Source: WHTI01 sp963756365 | GTDB taxonomy: Bacteria; Actinomycetota; CADDZG01; WHSQ01 | Reading direction: 5' to 3' | Length of the DNA: 64,000 nucleotides | Assembly: GCA_963756365.1 (NCBI GenBank) | Contig: CAVWNF010000003.1 | Span: 2,108,001 to 2,172,000 of the forward strand | Shown: positions 61,361 through 64,000 of the stretch, in pieces | Numbering within the stretch: position 1 is the stretch's first letter | Layout of the letters: each line of letters begins with the position of its first letter | Translations under genes and position numbers: made by a program | Notes under the pieces: model-generated | Told to the model about the DNA's origin: nothing | The model's input: the letters and a program-made list of their open reading frames with translations, nothing else | Databases searched by the model: none

Positions 61361-62893
61361 CTATGCCCCGAAGATCCCGACGAGATGTTGAACCGCTCCG
61401 TCGGTCACACTCAGAACGATCTTGGGGTACACGCCAGCTACTGCGATGAGGACCAGTAGAGGTGCCCAGGCCCACGCCTCGAGCGGGCGCACATCGAAGA
61501 TGCCCTTACCGTCAGCGAACTTCTCGGGCACACGGCCGAGGTTCACCCGCTGCACCGTCCACAACAGATAACCAGCGGTTAGGACCGTTCCGATACCACC
61601 ACCCACCATGAGCACCCGGAACAGAACCTCGGAGAGACCACCGCCGGGCTGATAGCTGCCGAGGAGCGCCAGCATCTCGCCCCAGAACCCGGCGAGCCCT
61701 GGGAGACCAAGGGATGCGATAGCGGCGTAGGTGAAGATCGAGCCGAACTTCGGGATCTGTTGAAGCATCCCGCCAAGGGCGGCGATCTCTCTCGTGTGAT
61801 AGCGCTCGTGGATCGATCCGGCCAGGAAGAAGAGCATCCCGGTGATCAGACCGTGAGCGACCATCCCGAAGATGGCCCCGTTGATGCCGTTGTCGGTCAG
61901 CGTTGCGAGGCCGAGCATCACGAAGCCCATGTGGCCCACGGAAGAGAACGCGATCAGGCGTTTGAGGTCGGTCTGCGCGTAGCAACACAGCGCTCCGTAG
62001 ATGATCGAGATGACAGCGAGCACACCGATCAGCGGGGCGAACGTCTGTGCGGCGTCGGGGAGGATCGGGAACGCGATCCGGATGAACCCGTAGGTCCCCA
62101 TCTTCAGCATGATCGCCGCCAGCAGCACCGAGCCGACGGTCGGAGCCTCGGTATGGGCATCGGGGAGCCATGTATGGAACGGCCACATCGGCACCTTGAT
62201 CGCGAATCCGAGGAACATGCCCAAGAACACCAGGTTCTTGAACAGATCCGAAGCGACCACGCCCTGCTCCTGCAACTGGATCATGTCGAAGGTCCCGTTG
62301 GCCGCGCCACCTGAATTGATCCAGAGCGCTAGGAACCCCAGCAGCATGAAGATCGAGCCGAAGAGCGTGTAGAGGAAGAACTTGACCGCTGCGTACTCGC
62401 GATTCGGTCCTCCCCAGACGCCGATCATGAAGTACATCGGGACGAGGACAACTTCCCAGAAGACGAAGAAGAGCACGAGGTCGAGAGCGATGAACGTTCC
62501 GGTCATCCCCGTCTCTAGCAGCAACACAAGCGCCATCAGCGCCTTGGGCTTGCCAGGCTCGGGCACGTGGAACCAGAGGTAGATCATGCACAGGAACGAC
62601 ACCAAGAGCGACAGGACGAACAGCGACAACGAAAGCCCGTCCACGCCGATGTGATAGTTCGCATTGATCTGCGGGATCCACTTCTTGAAGACCTCGAGCT
62701 GGATCTCTCCCGTGCGTCCGTAATCGAACCTGAACGCCACCAGCACTCCGAAGATCAACGCGATCCCAGCGGTAGCCGTAGCGAAGAGTTTGGTGAACCT
62801 CTCCTGCGACGACGGAAGGAACATAAGGACGATCGCACCCGCGACGGGGAGAAGCGTCGCGAGCGTCAATCCCCAGCCGTCTACCCACTCCAC
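61361..62893 (-). CDS. nuoM: NADH-quinone oxidoreductase subunit M
   Basis: A 510-residue complex I antiporter-like subunit with about 14 membrane helices. Key residues are seen in FVFWEVVLVPMYFMIG (Glu of helix 5), GFAIKVPMWPFHTWLPDAHTEAP (Lys and the HTWLPDAHxEAP motif) and QTDLKRLIAFSSVGHMGF. It is eight bases upstream of nuoN and follows nuoL. Confidence 0.97.
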   Translation of the reverse strand: MEWVDGWGLTLATLLPVAGAIVLMFLPSSQERFTKLFATATAGIALIFGVLVAFRFDYGRTGEIQLEVFKKWIPQINANYHIGVDGLSLSLFVLSLLVSFLCMIYLWFHVPEPGKPKALMALVLLLETGMTGTFIALDLVLFFVFWEVVLVPMYFMIGVWGGPNREYAAVKFFLYTLFGSIFMLLGFLALWINSGGAANGTFDMIQLQEQGVVASDLFKNLVFLGMFLGFAIKVPMWPFHTWLPDAHTEAPTVGSVLLAAIMLKMGTYGFIRIAFPILPDAAQTFAPLIGVLAVISIIYGALCCYAQTDLKRLIAFSSVGHMGFVMLGLATLTDNGINGAIFGMVAHGLITGMLFFLAGSIHERYHTREIAALGGMLQQIPKFGSIFTYAAIASLGLPGLAGFWGEMLALLGSYQPGGGLSEVLFRVLMVGGGIGTVLTAGYLLWTVQRVNLGRVPEKFADGKGIFDVRPLEAWAWAPLLVLIAVAGVYPKIVLSVTDGAVQHLVGIFGA

Positions 62894-62909
62894 GATCTAC
62901 TGCCCCCTT

Positions 62910-64000
62910 CTAGGTCAGCGCTAGCAGCGCTACGAATATCGCGACCGCAGCGAACAAGATCGCTGCGTATCGCTGGATGTTGCCGGACTGTATGTACTTG
63001 AGAAGACCGCCTGATGCTCCGGCCAAGCCTGCAGAGCCGTTGACCGCACCATCGATGACGACCTGATCGAGCTTCTCGTACGTGTGCTTCGCCGTTACGA
63101 GCGTGGCCGTGGCGGCGCCGTTCACAACTGCATCCAGGACGTGCTGGTTGGTCCAGTACATGAACCGAGCGATCGGATACTGGACCGGTTTGACCACTCC
63201 ACCGATGTAGATGTCGTCGAGGTAGTACTTGTTCTCGACGAAGCGATAGAACCACGCGAAGGGACTGCCGAGGATGTCCACCTTGAGCCGGCCCTTGTAG
63301 AACATGAGGTAACCGACGTAGAACGCCAGCCCGGCGAGGGCGAGGGTAGCCAGCGGCAGGATGATGTTGTAGCCCAGCGAGAACGCGTGGTGCGCCTCAC
63401 CCGGCAGGGTGATCCAGTCTTGGAACAATCCGATGACGGGGAGTCCGAGCAAACCGACGGTTGCGCTCCCGACCGCGAGGATCCAGAGCGGGGTGACCAT
63501 CGACCCAGGGCTCTCATGAGGCTCTCCGTGACCCTTGTAGTCACCGAAGAACGTCTTGATGCACATCCGGGTGACGTACAGAGCGGTCAGGAATGCCGTG
63601 AGCATCCCGGTGATGAAGACGATCCAACCGACCCCAGAGCCCTCGAGTGCATGACGAAGCGATTCACCGAGGATCTCGTCCTTCGAGAAGAACCCCGCGA
63701 ACGGGAAGATCCCGGCGAGGGCGAGAGAGCCGATGATGAACGTCTTATACGTGTGCGGCATGTACTTCCGCAGCCCGCCCATGTCGCTCATGTTGTTCGA
63801 ATGCACCGCGTGGATCAGCGATCCGGCGCCCAGGAACAACAGGGCTTTGAACACCGCGTGAGTGAAGAGGTGGAATATCCCGGCCGTGTACGCACCTACC
63901 CCGAGCGCAGCCATCATGTATCCGAGCTGAGAGATCGTCGAGTAGGCCAGAACCTTCTTGATGTCGTCCTGAAGCATCGCAAGAGCCGCCGCGATGAGCA
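62910..64000 (-). CDS. nuoL: NADH-quinone oxidoreductase subunit L, C-terminal part (runs off the window)
   Basis: The last 363 or so residues of NuoL; the N-terminal part lies beyond 64000. The visible start LQDDIKKVLAYSTISQLGYM is the conserved helix of the antiporter fold, followed by HLFTHAVFKALLFLGAGS (with the conserved His and Lys), GIFPFAGFFSKDEIL and the long C-terminal lateral helix region. The order nuoL, nuoM, nuoN is standard. Confidence 0.96.
   Translation of the reverse strand, partial: LIAAALAMLQDDIKKVLAYSTISQLGYMMAALGVGAYTAGIFHLFTHAVFKALLFLGAGSLIHAVHSNNMSDMGGLRKYMPHTYKTFIIGSLALAGIFPFAGFFSKDEILGESLRHALEGSGVGWIVFITGMLTAFLTALYVTRMCIKTFFGDYKGHGEPHESPGSMVTPLWILAVGSATVGLLGLPVIGLFQDWITLPGEAHHAFSLGYNIILPLATLALAGLAFYVGYLMFYKGRLKVDILGSPFAWFYRFVENKYYLDDIYIGGVVKPVQYPIARFMYWTNQHVLDAVVNGAATATLVTAKHTYEKLDQVVIDGAVNGSAGLAGASGGLLKYIQSGNIQRYAAILFAAVAIFVALLALT

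Noticed and set aside
61512..62888. A 458-codon frame in the same strand as nuoM but shifted
   Set aside because: nuoM in the other frame is complete and highly conserved; this one is Arg/His-rich with no membrane character.
1..64000. CRISPR arrays, transposases, integrases, prophage or attachment sites
   Set aside because: No spacer-type regular repeats longer than the 24-base tandem array, and no recognisable mobile-element genes or tRNA-end duplications were seen.

Overview
The window is a high-GC, gene-dense bacterial chromosome segment, most likely from a deep-branching, uncultured member of the Actinomycetota (Acidimicrobiia- or Thermoleophilia-like; the class is a guess). Supporting this are the clpS-DUF2017 pair, a class E sortase with its LPXTG substrate, the tRNA-Thr/tRNA-Met/rpmG arrangement, a CIRCE-controlled groEL without groES beside it, and a Cys-rich Tat protein with mauE/mauD-like partners of a kind I recall from actinobacteria. 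No phage, transposase, integrase or CRISPR array is visible. Placement rests on gene content read by eye, not on phylogeny.

Layout. 1-3588 (minus): a type II fatty acid synthesis operon (fabD, a degenerate biotinyl/lipoyl-like domain, fabH, fabG, acpP) led by an ECF-type sigma factor whose stop overlaps the fabD start. 3.8-5.0 kb: clpS, DUF2017, peroxiredoxin. 5.3-10 kb: a very large secreted subtilase. 10-20.4 kb: short housekeeping genes, often convergent (nfo, CBS, SRPBCC, ggt, ychF, SDRs, nitroreductase, rocF, terC, AKR), with a decayed tandem array of a DUF5661 gene at 15.2-15.7 kb. 20.5-25.3 kb: an acyl-CoA synthetase, then a surface operon (LPXTG protein, sortase E, Ig/FN3 membrane protein). 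25.4-33 kb: hydrolase, pgl, glnB-glnD, CAP protein, RHH protein, solute-binding lipoprotein, receiver protein, yajQ and a HAD phosphatase. 33.1-35.4 kb (minus): a kinase/acyl-CoA dehydrogenase pair which, with the HAD gene, matches the three domains of ACAD10. 35.5-38.4 kb: RAM-domain protein, larE, AlkP-superfamily hydrolase. 38.4-43.9 kb: a mau-like island (beta-propeller, thioredoxins, MauE, MauD, MauA-like Tat protein, a 24-residue hydrophobic peptide, a polytopic membrane protein, a cupredoxin). 44-46.7 kb: groEL, rpmG, two tRNAs. 46.8-59.9 kb: ureohydrolase, PGM1-like ATP-grasp ligase, esterase, 4CL-like ligase, NUDIX, M14 and M23 peptidases, FAD oxidoreductase, tRNA-Tyr, nucleotidyltransferase, YdcF-like protein. 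59.9-64 kb (minus): nuoL-nuoM-nuoN.

The most interesting block is 40.4-43.4 kb. It keeps the maturation genes of methylamine dehydrogenase (MauE, MauD) and a Tat-exported ten-cysteine protein at the light-chain position, yet that protein has only one tryptophan after its signal and so cannot carry the normal TTQ cofactor. A propeller protein and a type-1-copper-like protein flank it, so the block looks like an uncharacterised periplasmic redox system built from mau-type parts.

A second striking pattern is that seven otherwise well conserved genes are broken by single-base shifts at eight sites, and all eight are in the same (+1, one extra base) direction. Insertion-type consensus error in the assembly is the simplest reading, but reads should be checked before these genes are called pseudogenes.
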